64,000 nt of DNA from CAVWSM01 sp963798505. GTDB lineage: Bacteria; Actinomycetota; Actinomycetes; Jiangellales; Jiangellaceae. A program made the translations under genes and the position numbers. Each line of letters opens with the position of its first letter. Position 1 is the stretch's first letter. Of this stretch, positions 11,212 through 24,998 are shown one piece after another. Where the stretch lies: assembly GCA_963798505.1 (NCBI GenBank), contig CAWCTX010000005.1, forward strand, positions 868,001 to 932,000. Reading direction: 5' to 3'. The notes beneath the pieces are model-generated. The model did not search any database. It was not told the DNA's origin and worked only from the letters and a program-made list of their open reading frames with translations.

Positions 11212-12014
11212 TGCGGCCCCTCCGCGACGGCGTTGGCGATCAGGTTGGAATCGGGTGCGGGAGCGTCGGCCCGCAGCCACACGAAGTACTCCACGTTGCC
11301 GGACGGGCCCGGCAACGGGCTTGCGGTGACGGCCCGCAGGCCGAGGCCGAGATCGTAGGCATGGCGCGCGACGTCGAGCACCGCCTCCGCACGAAGGGCC
11401 GGATCGCGCACGACTCCCCCGCTGCCGACACGGTCCTTGCCCACCTCGAACTGCGGCTTGACCATCAACGCAAACTCGGCGGCGGGCGTCGCGCAGCCGA
11501 CCAGCGCCGGCAGCACGAGCCGCAAGGAGATGAATGACAAGTCACCGACGACGACGTCAACCGGGTCGCCGATGATCGCCAGCGTGAGGTCGCGGACGTT
11601 GGTGCGGTCGTGGACGCTGACCCGCGGGTCGGACTGGATCGACCAGGCGAGCTGTCCGTAGCCGACGTCGACGGCGACCACGTGGGCCGCGCCCCTGCGA
11701 AGGAGGACATCGGTGAACCCGCCGGTCGATGCGCCCGCGTCGAGACAGCGGGCGCCGCGCACGACGAAACCCTGCGGCTCGAACACGTCGAGCGCGCCGG
11801 CCAGCTTGTGCCCGCCGCGTGAGACATAGTCGTCTCCCGACTGTGCTTCGGCGACGACGATCGCCGTGGCCGTGTCGACAGCAGTGGCCGCCTTGACCGA
11901 AGGCCGACCGGCCACCCTGACCCGGCCGGACGCGATCATCTCGGCAGCCGACTCACGCGATCGCGCAAGTCCCCGACGGACAAGCTCGGCGTCGAGTCGC
12001 TGCCTGCGCGGCAC
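11208..12014 (-). CDS. tlyA: TlyA family 16S/23S rRNA 2'-O-methyltransferase
   Basis: A 268-residue enzyme with an N-terminal S4 RNA-binding domain (RLDAELVRRGLARSRESAAE) and a FtsJ-like methyltransferase domain. The catalytic K-D-K-E residues appear in YVSRGGHKLAGAL, VVGDLSFISL, MVKPQFE; the SAM motif is LDAGASTGGFTDVLLRRGA. In mycobacteria TlyA methylates C1409 of 16S and C1920 of 23S rRNA, and its loss gives capreomycin resistance. The GTG start at 12014 lies 3 bases after the stop of a small upstream gene; the stop overlaps the nadK start. The designation as haemolysin in older annotations is not supported. Confidence 0.94.
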   Translation of the reverse strand: MPRRQRLDAELVRRGLARSRESAAEMIASGRVRVAGRPSVKAATAVDTATAIVVAEAQSGDDYVSRGGHKLAGALDVFEPQGFVVRGARCLDAGASTGGFTDVLLRRGAAHVVAVDVGYGQLAWSIQSDPRVSVHDRTNVRDLTLAIIGDPVDVVVGDLSFISLRLVLPALVGCATPAAEFALMVKPQFEVGKDRVGSGGVVRDPALRAEAVLDVARHAYDLGLGLRAVTASPLPGPSGNVEYFVWLRADAPAPDSNLIANAVAEGPQ

Positions 12015-12017
12015 CGC

Positions 12018-12203
12018 TCACTCCGCCGGAGGCGTGACCGATGGCCCACCTGTTGCGGGTTCGCCAGCCTCCTCGTCACCCGCCGCGACAAGCTGGTCCT
12101 GCAACGCGCTGTGAATCTCCTCGTAGACCTCGACGTGCTCCGCGACTGGCCGCTCGTCGAGCTCGCCCAGCCTGCCGAGGGCTGCCTCGATCGGCTCGGT
12201 CAC
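12018..12203 (-). CDS. Small acidic protein of unknown function
   Basis: A 61-residue acidic protein (starts MTEPIEAALGRLGELDERPV, then EHVEVYEEIHSALQDQLVAAG). It overlaps the upstream phasin-like gene by 4 bases and is followed 3 bases later by tlyA, so it is almost certainly translated as part of this operon. Small proteins with a similar start between tlyA and a coiled-coil protein are common in actinomycete genomes, but I know no function. The first 40 residues should be amphipathic helix; the last 20 are Gly/Pro/Thr-rich and disordered. Confidence 0.75.
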   Translation of the reverse strand: MTEPIEAALGRLGELDERPVAEHVEVYEEIHSALQDQLVAAGDEEAGEPATGGPSVTPPAE

Positions 12204-12793
12204 GCCGTGCCGCCCGTCGTCAGAGTCGCGTCGACCACATCTGCCGGCGAGCCCGGCGTGGCGACGCTCGTCGTGGCCGGCTCACCAGACACGGACTTTG
12301 CGGTGGTCTGCTTGGCACCATCGACCGGCCCGCTGGGTGCCTTCTTGACCGGGACACGCTTGGCCGGCGCCTTCTTCTTCGGAGGGGTCGCCGGCGCCGT
12401 CGTGGTGGAGCGGGTCACGGGCCGCGACGTGCCGGAAGCCGCACCGGCTCCACCGGCAGCCTCGGCCACTCGCTTCTCCAGCCGGTCGATGCGGCGCCGC
12501 AGGCGGTCGACCTCTTCCTGGGTCGGGATGCCGAGCGCGGCCACCCCCCGCTCGACCTCGCCGCGGATCAGCCCGACCAACAGGTCGCGGTTGGTGCGGC
12601 TGGTCGCCACCAGGTCCTCCGCAACCTCCTGGACCTGGTGAGCAATCGGGCTGACGACCTTCCCGGCCTTCCCCGCCTGCTCGCGCCCCTGACCGGACAG
12701 CAACGCCTGTGCCACCTCGCGCGCGCGCTGCACCGACGCCTCGGTGAGGCCGGACGCCAGCTGAACGTATCCGCGCAGACCCTCGGCCGCCAT
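12200..12793 (-). CDS. Phasin-like coiled-coil protein with Lys/Ala/Pro-rich tail
   Basis: A 197-residue protein. Residues 1-75 form a helix-rich segment (MAAEGLRGYVQLASGLTEAS), then a heptad-like region EEVDRLRRRIDRLEKRVAEA at about 93-112, then a basic low-complexity tail with PPKKKAPAKRVPVKKAPSG. Helical-plus-basic-tail proteins of this sort resemble phasin/PhaF-type and nucleoid-associated proteins. No PHA synthase is in the window, so a polyhydroxyalkanoate role is only one possibility; DNA or membrane binding through the lysine tail is another. It starts the short operon with the 61-residue protein and tlyA (4-base overlap). Confidence 0.7.
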   Translation of the reverse strand: MAAEGLRGYVQLASGLTEASVQRAREVAQALLSGQGREQAGKAGKVVSPIAHQVQEVAEDLVATSRTNRDLLVGLIRGEVERGVAALGIPTQEEVDRLRRRIDRLEKRVAEAAGGAGAASGTSRPVTRSTTTAPATPPKKKAPAKRVPVKKAPSGPVDGAKQTTAKSVSGEPATTSVATPGSPADVVDATLTTGGTA

Positions 12794-12834
12794 GGCAAAC
12801 CCTCCCTGTCTCGGCTACAGCCCCTGCCGCAACG

Positions 12835-13890
12835 CTAACGCGTCTGCGCGACGGCGCCCATCGCCGCCTCAATTTCGTCTCTAACCTGCCGGGCGTCGAG
12901 GGTGCGTGGGTCTGCGGCCCACGCGGCGGCGCATGCGGCTTGGAGCGCTGCGACAGCGCTGAATTGTTCGGCCGTCGAGTCGGCGGCACCCGCGAGCTGC
13001 AGCCGCCCGTCGCGCACCTCTGCCCGCCACCCATCGGCTAGCACCACAGGCGAATCGCCGGTGAGCCGAGGCTGCCGCTCGACCAACGCGCGCAGGTCCG
13101 CGGCGACATAGGTCGGGCGAAGGTGAGCGGGAGCGAGCACGACCTGGTGAGGACGCGTCACCCCCGTCAGCACCAACAGGCTGTCGACGCCGCTCCGATT
13201 GGCGCCTTCGATGTCGGTGTCGAGCCGGTCGCCAACGACGAGCGGCCGCTCGGCTCCCGTGCGCAGCATGGCCTCCCGATGCATCGGAGGCTCGGGTTTG
13301 CCGGCGACAAGGGGATCGCGGCCCGTGGCCAGCCGTACGACAGCGACAAGCGCGCCGTTGCCGGGCGCCTGCCCTCGGGGCGTCGGCAATGTCAGGTCGG
13401 CATTGGAAGCGACCCACGGCAAGCCGTGCTGCACCGCGAAGGATGCCTCCGCGAGCTGCCGCCACCCGACGTCGGGTCCGTAGCCCTGCACGACCGCCTT
13501 GGGGCCGTCGTCGAGGCTGGTCACGGGGACGAGGCCGCGCTCGAGCAAGGCCTGCTCGAGCCCGTCGGCGCCCACCATCAGGACAGGACTGCCAGCCGGC
13601 ACCAGATCGGCGACGACCCGGGCGGCCGCCTGTGCTGAGGTCACGACTTCGTCAGGGTCGGCCGCCACCCCAATGCGCGTCAGATGCGTCGCGACCGACT
13701 CAGGAGTGCGCGACGCGTTGTTGGTGACAAACGCCAGCCGCATGCCGACCGCGCGGGCTTGGGACAGTGATGCTCCGGCGTGCCGGACCGCGTCAGGCCC
13801 GATGTAGACCACGCCGTCGAGGTCGAGCAGCGCCACATCGTATTCCTCGGCGAGCGGCCGCTCGGTGAGGCGAAACGACGTCGCACCCAT
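12835..13890 (-). CDS. HAD superfamily hydrolase, NagD/phosphoglycolate phosphatase-like (class IIA)
   Basis: A 351-residue protein. HAD motif I is VALLDLDGVVYIGPDAV, with the nucleophile and acid aspartates; motif II lies in FVTNNASRTP; motif III/IV are GKPEPPMH and VVGDRLDTDIEGANRSG. The insertion of a large C2 cap between motifs II and III places it in class IIA with NagD and p-nitrophenyl phosphatases. It carries an unusual C-terminal extension of about 75 residues (from VERQPRLTGDSPVVL) seen in some actinomycete members. Start is the ATG at 13890; longer in-frame starts would overlap the SSB-like gene. The substrate is unknown; candidates are sugar or glycerol phosphates. Confidence 0.85.
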   Translation of the reverse strand: MGATSFRLTERPLAEEYDVALLDLDGVVYIGPDAVRHAGASLSQARAVGMRLAFVTNNASRTPESVATHLTRIGVAADPDEVVTSAQAAARVVADLVPAGSPVLMVGADGLEQALLERGLVPVTSLDDGPKAVVQGYGPDVGWRQLAEASFAVQHGLPWVASNADLTLPTPRGQAPGNGALVAVVRLATGRDPLVAGKPEPPMHREAMLRTGAERPLVVGDRLDTDIEGANRSGVDSLLVLTGVTRPHQVVLAPAHLRPTYVAADLRALVERQPRLTGDSPVVLADGWRAEVRDGRLQLAGAADSTAEQFSAVAALQAACAAAWAADPRTLDARQVRDEIEAAMGAVAQTR

Positions 13891-13934
13891 GCACCTGCTC
13901 CCTCTGCCGCCCCCGGTCATCGTGGCACGGCTGC

Positions 13935-14291
13935 TCAGAGCGCGGCCCGGGACAGCCGCTTGGCGGCCAGCACCTCGATGTCGTGGACGCTCCTCGGCCC
14001 GGCTTCGGTGCGGCGGAACCGGCGACGCAGCGCCCCGGTCACCTCCACGACGTCGCCAGCCCGCCACCGACCCACGGTGCGTCGCAACCCGGCGGTATAC
14101 GCAGAGCAGGCCAAGGTGTCCTGGGTTGGCGCCGGTCGGGCCTTGGCCCGGACAGCTGCGCGCTCGACGATCACGCGGAAGCTCAACAGCTCGTCGCCGC
14201 TGGGGAGTGTGAACGGGACGGGCTCCGCGGCAAGGCGCCCCACGAGCACCACCTCGTTGCGGTGCTCGAGGACGTCGACCGGTGTCGGCAT
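13935..14291 (-). CDS. Short single-stranded DNA-binding (OB-fold) protein
   Basis: A 118-residue SSB-family protein, one OB domain only. The core NEVVLVGRLAAEPVPFTLPSG, LLSFRVIVER and GDVVEVTGALRRRF strands match bacterial SSB strands 1-2 and 4-5. It lacks the flexible Gly/Pro tail and terminal DDDIPF of the housekeeping SSB that recruits partners, so it is a paralogue, comparable in architecture to short SsbB-type proteins. It could bind ssDNA during repair or uptake without recruiting the replisome. It starts at the ATG at 14291, about 130 bases after the TPR gene. Confidence 0.82.
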   Translation of the reverse strand: MPTPVDVLEHRNEVVLVGRLAAEPVPFTLPSGDELLSFRVIVERAAVRAKARPAPTQDTLACSAYTAGLRRTVGRWRAGDVVEVTGALRRRFRRTEAGPRSVHDIEVLAAKRLSRAAL

Positions 14292-14423
14292 GGGCAGCCT
14301 CCTGATGTCAAGCGGTGGTGCCCCCAGCCTGGCTGTCGGTCGTCAACGGCACTAGTGGTCCACGTGAGCCTGTGGACGGCGAGGCGCCCGCCGCGGCGCA
14401 TGTGGAAAAGGGGGCGGAGCGCC

Positions 14424-15736
14424 CTACTCCTCCCGGTCCTTGCCCGGCGCGGGAGTGTCCTTCAATGGCTCGAGGTCGGCCTCCTCGGGACCACCTTCGT
14501 CGACGATGAAGGTCAACCCGGCCAGCTCCGCGAGTCGGTCGTCGGCGTCCGTCACGCCTTCGGTGTCGGCATCTGCGGCGCGCGTGAACCATTCCACGGC
14601 GTCCGCCTTTCGACCCATCTCGAGCAGCACGTCGGCGTATGCGTAGCGCAACCTGGCCACCCAGCCGGTGCGTCGTCGCGAGTTGAGGCCCTGCACCTGA
14701 AGTGTGCGGAGGGCAGCGTCGAGGTCACCGAGATCGCGGCGCGCGCCGGCAGCGATGATCGAGCATCTCCGTCTTGCCGGCGGTGTCCAGCTGCTGGACC
14801 TCTGCGGACTGGGCAAGCTCAAGCGCCTTGTCCGGCCGGCCCCGGCCGCGCTCGCAGTCGGCCATCATCGGCAAGAAGGTGACCGCGCCGTTGATGCGGC
14901 GCGCTGCGCGCAGCTCGGTGAGTGCCTCGGCGTAGTGGCCGGCCGCATAGGCGGCCTGGCCGGCGGCCTCGCGTACGACGGCGATCCGCCCGCCCATCCG
15001 CCGAGCCTCCTGGGCATGCAGGTGCGCCAGCTCGGGATCGTCGTCGATGTGTCGGACCGCCATCACAAGATGGCGAGCGATGGTGCCGGCCGAGGAGCTG
15101 GCGAGGCTGCCCAGCTTCCTCGCGGACGTCGGCATCCAGCTCCTGCCCGGTCACGTCGGCATCGATCGGAGGAACGCGCCGTGCGTTCTCAGGACGTTCG
15201 CGGCGATCACCGGGGGCGCCACGACGATCTCCGTACGTCCCGCCGCGGCGGTCAGCACTGCGGCGATCCGCGTACGAGCCTTGCGATCCGCCTGAGCTCC
15301 CTCGGCGATCGTCCCGGCCGGGTCGGCCACGGTCGTCGCGGGCGGACCGGTCCGATCGATCCGGGCGGTCCGTACGGTCGGAGCGGTAGGGCCGGGGCGA
15401 CCGGTCGTCCCGGATCCGGTCATCACGTTTGCCGCTGCGATCGGCACCATCAGGACGGCGGCTCGGCGCACCACCGCGGTCGTCGCGCCGGTCGCGGTCG
15501 GAACGGTCACCACGGGAACTGTCGTCGCGGCGCCAGGTGTCGCCCTTGCGCGGGGCAGCCGACCCGTAACGCGGGCGGGAGGCGCCACCAGGCGTGTAGC
15601 CCGAACGGCTCGAGCCACCGCGTCGGTCGCCCTGCGCATCGCTGCGCTTGTCACGATCGCCGTCGCGGCGCGGCGCGCGGTCGTTGTTGTGACGGGGCGC
15701 CCGGTCGTCGTCTCGGCGCTCACCCTCGCGAGCCAT
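14424..15736 (-). CDS. TPR protein with Arg/Asp-rich disordered N-terminus (two apparent frameshifts)
   Basis: Three frames must be joined to give about 436 residues. The first 190 are extremely charged and repetitive (repeats of DRDRRDDRG type), then comes a conserved start PIDADVTGQELDADVREE, then TPR-like helices (AGTIARHLVMAVRHIDDDPE, AAYAAGHYAEALTELRAARR, AYADVLLEMGRKADAVEWF). Frame changes fall near 15115 (one extra base in GAGGAAGCTGG) and near 14760 (one extra G in CTCGATCATC). Proteins with this RNA-like disordered region plus TPRs are widespread beside rRNA or arg genes in actinomycetes, but their role is not established. RNA binding through the RD-rich region is a reasonable guess. 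It is transcribed away from the rRNA operon, starting just past its terminator. Confidence 0.8.
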
Positions 15737-15804
15737 GGAATCCCCTCATCCCCGGCACGTTCTGAACGCGCCGGCCGTCGCTCTGCAATTGTCGTCCGGA
15801 AATG

Positions 15805-15840
15805 GTTGAGGGGGCCGCCCTGGTGGGTGGCCCCCTCAAC
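15805..15840 (-). terminator. Intrinsic terminator of the rRNA operon
   Basis: A perfect 12-base inverted repeat (GTTGAGGGGGCC and its complement) separated by 12 bases lies directly after the 5S rRNA on the minus strand and is followed by CATTTCC. The stem is very GC-rich with only a short T run, as is usual in actinomycetes. It lies between the 5S gene and the start of the TPR gene. Confidence 0.8.
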
Positions 15841-15851
15841 GGTGGGTGGTG

Positions 15852-15969
15852 TTCGGCGGCGTCCTACTCTCCCACCACCTCTCGGTGGCAGTACCATCGG
15901 CGCTGGAGGGCTTAGCTTCCGGGTTCGGGATGGGACCGGGCGTTTCCCCTTCGCTATGGCCGCCGAAAC
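15852..15969 (-). rRNA. rrf: 5S ribosomal RNA
   Basis: About 118 bases. The minus strand begins GTTTCGGCGGCCATAGCG and contains the conserved CCCGGTCCCATCCCGAACC and GGGAGAGTAGGACGCCGCCG segments; the two ends pair as the terminal helix. It is the last gene of the rRNA operon, about 120 bases after the 23S. Ends are accurate to a few bases. Confidence 0.95.
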
Positions 15970-16089
15970 GTCTACAAAATTGTGGGTGTTTCGGTGATTT
16001 TGTTGTGTGGTTGTCAACCGGTGTCCCGGGTGTGGTTGTTGGTTGGGAACCGCATAGTGGACGCGCAGCAAAAGTATGTGTGTGTGTGG

Positions 16090-21080
<4,991 letters not shown>

Positions 21081-21342
21081 GTCCAAAACGCGAACACCCA
21101 CCCCACCCCAAACAGAGCAGAACAAGCGCCACAAACCAAGAAAAAACAGTCCAAACCCCGGCAACAAACAACTGACACCCCCACCAAAGTGAGAGTCAGT
21201 GTCAATCACCAAAGGAACCCAACCCCACACAACAGTGCAGGGCACGGGGCCAAACAAATGGCATCAACAACACAAGACACACTGTTGAGTTCTCAAACAT
21301 CGAACCCAGCCACCCCACCAACAGGCGACAGGCACTCGACCA
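21081..21342 (-). other. Leader of the rRNA operon
   Basis: Transcribed leader between promoter and 16S. It contains GTTTGAGAACTCAACAGT at 21281-21298, a segment repeatedly found in actinomycete rRNA leaders and thought to take part in antitermination or processing. G/T-rich runs near 21100-21190 could pair with the spacer to form the RNase III stem around 16S. Confidence 0.6.
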
Positions 21343-21371
21343 AACTTACCAGACCTAGGGGCACCGGCCAA
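21343..21371 (-). promoter_or_regulatory. Candidate promoter of the rRNA operon
   Basis: On the minus strand TTGGCC (-35) and TAAGTT (-10) are separated by exactly 17 bases, and TG lies just upstream of the -10 as in extended -10 promoters. It lies about 260 bases upstream of the 16S 5' end, a usual distance. Additional upstream rrn promoters may exist but none as good was seen. Confidence 0.5.
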
Positions 21372-21587
21372 ACCGGCCGACAACGCCAAACTCAGGCAAG
21401 TCTTCACCCAGCCACCGCCAGCGGATCCACGCCAAGAGCGCGCTGATCCGCCGCCGATCTGGGGAAGTGTGCCGGCGTCGGCCGCCTATATCAGGCGTCC
21501 CGCATCGCGCGGCACGGAGAACACTATCGACGCGACATGCGCACGACAAATCTGCAGTTCAGCGTGGTGCCGGCACGCCACGGCGGG

Positions 21588-22859
21588 TCAGCGCAACAGC
21601 TCGGCCCCGGCGACGGAGCGCTTGCCGCGCCGCAGCACCACCCAGCGACCGTGCAGGACCTCCTCGGCAGCGATGGTGGCGTCGACATCGGTCACCTTGG
21701 CGTTGTTCACGTACGCGCCACCCTCGAGCACGGCTCGCCGCGCGGCGGACTTGCTCGGAACCAGACCGGTGGCAGCGAGCAGATCCACGACCAGCGGCCT
21801 GCTCTCCCCCACCTTGACCTGCGCGTGCGGTGTCGCCGACAACGCCGAGGTCAGCGTCGACGCATCCAGATCGGCGAGCTCGCCCTGGCCGAACAGCGCG
21901 CGCGAAGCCGCCTCGACCCGTTCTCTCTCCTCTTCACCATGGACCAGCGCCGTGAGCTCGCGCGCAAGCGCCCGCTGCGCCTCGCGGGCCGCTGGCCGTG
22001 ACCGCGTCGCGTCCTCCAGCGCCGCGATCTCGTCTTGAGAGGCAAAGGAGAACACCCTGAGGTAGCCGACGACATCGCGGTCATCGGCGTTGAGCCAGAA
22101 CTGGTAGAACGCGTACGGCGACGTGAGCTCCGGGTCCAGCCAGATCGTGCCGGACTCGGTCTTCCCGAACTTGGTCCCGTCGGCCTTCGTAATCAGGGGC
22201 GTCGCCATCGCATGCACCGACACGTGCTCGGCGTAGTGGATGAGGTCGACCCCCGCAGTCAAGTTGCCCCACTGGTCACTGCCACCGGTCTGCAGAGAGC
22301 AGCCATGGCGCCGGTAGAGCTCGAGAAAGTCCATCCCCTGCAAGATCTGGTAGCTGAACTCGGTGAAGGAGATGCCCTCCTGCGACTCCAGCCGGGCACT
22401 CACGGCCTCCTTGCCGAGCATGCGGTTGACGCGGAAGTGCTTGCCAACATCGCGGAGGAAGTCGATGGCCGACAGCGGCGCGGTCCAGTCGAGGTTATTG
22501 ACCATGAGCGCGGCATTCGGCCCACTGAAGTCGAGGTAGGGCTCGATCTGCGACCGGATCCGCTCGACCCAGTCGGCGACCGTCTCCTTGGTGTTGAGCG
22601 TTCGCTCCGACGTCGGCTTCGGGTCACCGATGAGTCCGGTGGCCCCCCCGACCAACGCCAGCGGACGGTTACCCGCCAGCTGGAGCCGCCGCATCGTGAG
22701 GATCTGTACGAGGTTCCCGACGTGCAGGCTGGGGGCGGTGGGGTCGAAGCCGCAGTAGTAGGTGACCGGCCCCGCGTCGAACGCGGCGCGCATCGCCTCC
22801 GGGTCGGTCGACTGCGCGACGAGCCCACGCCAGCTCAGCTCGTCGAGGATGTGCGTCAC
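21588..22859 (-). CDS. tyrS: Tyrosyl-tRNA synthetase
   Basis: Class Ic aminoacyl-tRNA synthetase charging tRNA-Tyr. The 423-residue protein has the tyrosine pocket YYCGFDPTAPSLHVGNL (HIGH variant HVGN), QTGGSDQWGNLTAGVDLI, the KMSKS variant KADGTKFGKTESG, and a C-terminal S4 RNA-binding domain (SKSAARRAVLEGGAYVNNAK). The KFGKT form is typical of the bacterial TyrRS clade. The GTG at 22859 is preferred since the family starts V/M-T-x-I-L-D-E-L. It ends about 220 bases before the rRNA promoter; the gap 21372-21587 shows no gene or clear terminator. Confidence 0.96.
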   Translation of the reverse strand: MTHILDELSWRGLVAQSTDPEAMRAAFDAGPVTYYCGFDPTAPSLHVGNLVQILTMRRLQLAGNRPLALVGGATGLIGDPKPTSERTLNTKETVADWVERIRSQIEPYLDFSGPNAALMVNNLDWTAPLSAIDFLRDVGKHFRVNRMLGKEAVSARLESQEGISFTEFSYQILQGMDFLELYRRHGCSLQTGGSDQWGNLTAGVDLIHYAEHVSVHAMATPLITKADGTKFGKTESGTIWLDPELTSPYAFYQFWLNADDRDVVGYLRVFSFASQDEIAALEDATRSRPAAREAQRALARELTALVHGEEERERVEAASRALFGQGELADLDASTLTSALSATPHAQVKVGESRPLVVDLLAATGLVPSKSAARRAVLEGGAYVNNAKVTDVDATIAAEEVLHGRWVVLRRGKRSVAGAELLR

Positions 22860-22876
22860 TGGCTGATCACGACTCC

Positions 22877-23549
22877 TCACTCCGTTTGACCCGGGTCAAG
22901 TCTGTCCGATGCCGTAGCGACCCGCCGACGGGGTTTTGCCGAACGGTACGCCGAGACCGTCGCGTCGCCGTTGAGCCAGAAACGCCATGGCCACGATGCG
23001 CCACCGGTCACGCCGACGCGTGGACCCATCCGGACGGCGCCGTCAGCAGAGTCCTTCAGCCGCGCCAGCACACGCAGCGGGGACCGCGGGTCGCATGCGT
23101 CGTCGCCGTCGGCCGTCCCGGTCACACCGAGCGCCATGGTCAACCGGGCAGGCCCGCGGGCCAGCTCGCGGACCGATCGGGCGCCGCGTTCGCCGCCCGT
23201 ACGCCAAGTCCTTCCCCGCTACGACCTCGCCGGCTCGTAGCAGCACGGCCGACGCCTGCCCGATAGGTCCGCACACCAGGTTCATGCACCAGTGCATGCC
23301 GTAGGTGAAGTAGACGTACACGTGACCGGGCGGCCCGAACATCACGGCGTTGCGCGGGGTCCGGCCGCGGAAGGCGTGCGAGCCCGGGTCGGTCTCGCCG
23401 TCGTACGCCTCGACTTCGGTCAGGCGTACGGCAACCGTGCCATCAGGCGTCTCGTGCTCCAATACGCAGCCGAGTAGGTCCGGCGCCACCTCGAGCACCG
23501 GCCGGGCGAAGAACGACGGATCGAGGACGGTCAGCGTCCGTCCTTCCAT
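22877..23549 (-). CDS. mpg: 3-methyladenine DNA glycosylase, AAG/MPG family (apparent frameshift)
   Basis: Base-excision repair glycosylase that removes alkylated purines. The N-terminal frame contains FARPVLEVAPDLLGCVL, RLTEVEAYDGETDPGSHAF (with the catalytic glutamate region EVEAY) and NAVMFGPPGHVYVYFTYGMH. The C-terminal frame contains LTMALGVTGTADG and GPRVGVTGGASWPWRFWLNG. They join near 23199 if one G in TACGGGCGGCG is removed, giving A-Y-G-G-E-R then RELARGPARL, which matches the family. Reconstructed length is about 223 residues. The ATG start at 23549 overlaps the end of argH by 19 bases, so it may be read through from the arginine operon. Confidence 0.87.
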
Positions 23550-24984
23550 CCCGGTGTCGCCACCCATGTGCGGTCGGCGGCCACTTCCGCATCGACCAGC
23601 TCGAGCTGCCGTCTCACCTGGTCGGGAGCGGTGCCGCCGCGGGCATTTCGTGACTGCAACGAACCGCGCACGGACATCACGTCGCGGACTTTGGGCGACA
23701 GATGCGGCGAGATCTCCACCAGGTCGGCGTCGGTGAGATCCCAGAGCTCGATACCGGCCGCCTCGCACCGCCGCACGCAGGCGCCGGCTATCTCGTGCGC
23801 CTCCCGGAACGGCACGCCCTGACGGACGAGCCACTCGGCGACGTCAGTGGCCAGCGCGAAGCCCTGCGGCGCGAGCTCCTCGAGCCGTCGCGTACGGAAT
23901 TGCAGCGTCGCCACCATCCCGGCAACCGCGGGCAGCAGCACTTCGAGTGTGTCGACCGAGTCGAACACCGGCTCCTTGTCCTCCTGCAGATCCCGGTTGT
24001 AGGCCAAGCGGCAACGCCTTCAGCGTGGCCAGCAGCCCGGCGAGGTTGCCCACCAGCCGGCCCGACTTGCCGCGGGCCAGCTCGGCGACGTCGGGGTTCT
24101 TCTTCTGCGGCATGATGCTCGACCCGGTTGCATAAGCATCGTCGAGCTCTACGAACGAGAACTCCTTGGTTGCCCACAGCACGATCTCCTCGGCGAGCCG
24201 GGACAAGTCGATGCCGACCATGGCGAGCACGAACGCCGCTTCGGCCGCGAAGTCGCGCGACGCGGTCGCGTCGATCGAGTTGTCGGCCGCCCTCGCGAAG
24301 CCCAGTTTGCCCGCCACGACGTCGGGGTTGAGACCCAGCGACGAGCCGGCGAGAGCTCCGGAGCCGTACGGGGACACCGCTGCCCGCGCATCCCAGTCGC
24401 GCAGCCGCTCGACGTCGCGTAGCAACGCCCAGGCGTGGGCAAGCAAGTGGTGCGCGAGGAGTACGGGCTGCGCGTGCTGCAGGTGCGTGCGACCGGGCAT
24501 CGCCACGTCCGCGTGCTGCCGCGCCTTGCGCGACGAGGGCCTCCACGACATCGAGCACGAGCCCGCCGACCGCCCGCAGATGGTCGCGCAGGTACATCCG
24601 GAACAGCGTCGCCACCTGGTCGTTGCGTGACCTGCCCGCCCGCAGCTTTCCACCGAGATCCGGGCCGACGCGGTCGATGAGCCCACGCTCGAGCGCCGTG
24701 TGTACGTCCTCGTCGCCGTCGTCTGGCCCGAAGGCTCCCGCGCGGACGTCGGTGGCCAGCAAGTCGATGCCCTCGAGCAGGCGCGCGGTCTCGTCGACGG
24801 TGAGCAGCCCCGCCCGGTGCAGCACCTGTGCGTGGGCACGCGAGCCCGCGAGATCGTAGGGCGCGAGCCGCCAGTCGAAGTGCGTCGAGCGCGACAGTGC
24901 CGCGAGGGCCTCTGAGGGTGCGCCGGAGAAGCGACCGCCCCACAACTTTCCGGTCGGCACGGCAGCGCTCAGGTTCTCGCTCAC
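23531..24984 (-). CDS. argH: Argininosuccinate lyase (two apparent frameshifts)
   Basis: Final arginine step: argininosuccinate to arginine plus fumarate. Fumarase/aspartase superfamily. The signature GSSIMPQKKNPD and the catalytic histidine segment GRTHLQHAQPVLLAHH are present, as is KLRAGRSRNDQVATLFRMYL. Three frames must be joined: near 24527 (one extra G in CAAGGCGCGG) and near 24008 (one extra T in CCGCTTGGCC, restoring LPLAYNRDLQEDKEPVFDS). Reconstructed length is about 483 residues, normal. It lies 14 bases after argG as the last arginine gene of the operon. Confidence 0.93.
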
Positions 24985-24998
24985 AGCGTCCTTGTCTG

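Noticed and set aside
11208..12014. TlyA as a haemolysin
   Set aside because: The S4 plus FtsJ-like methyltransferase architecture and K-D-K-E residues support an rRNA methyltransferase instead.
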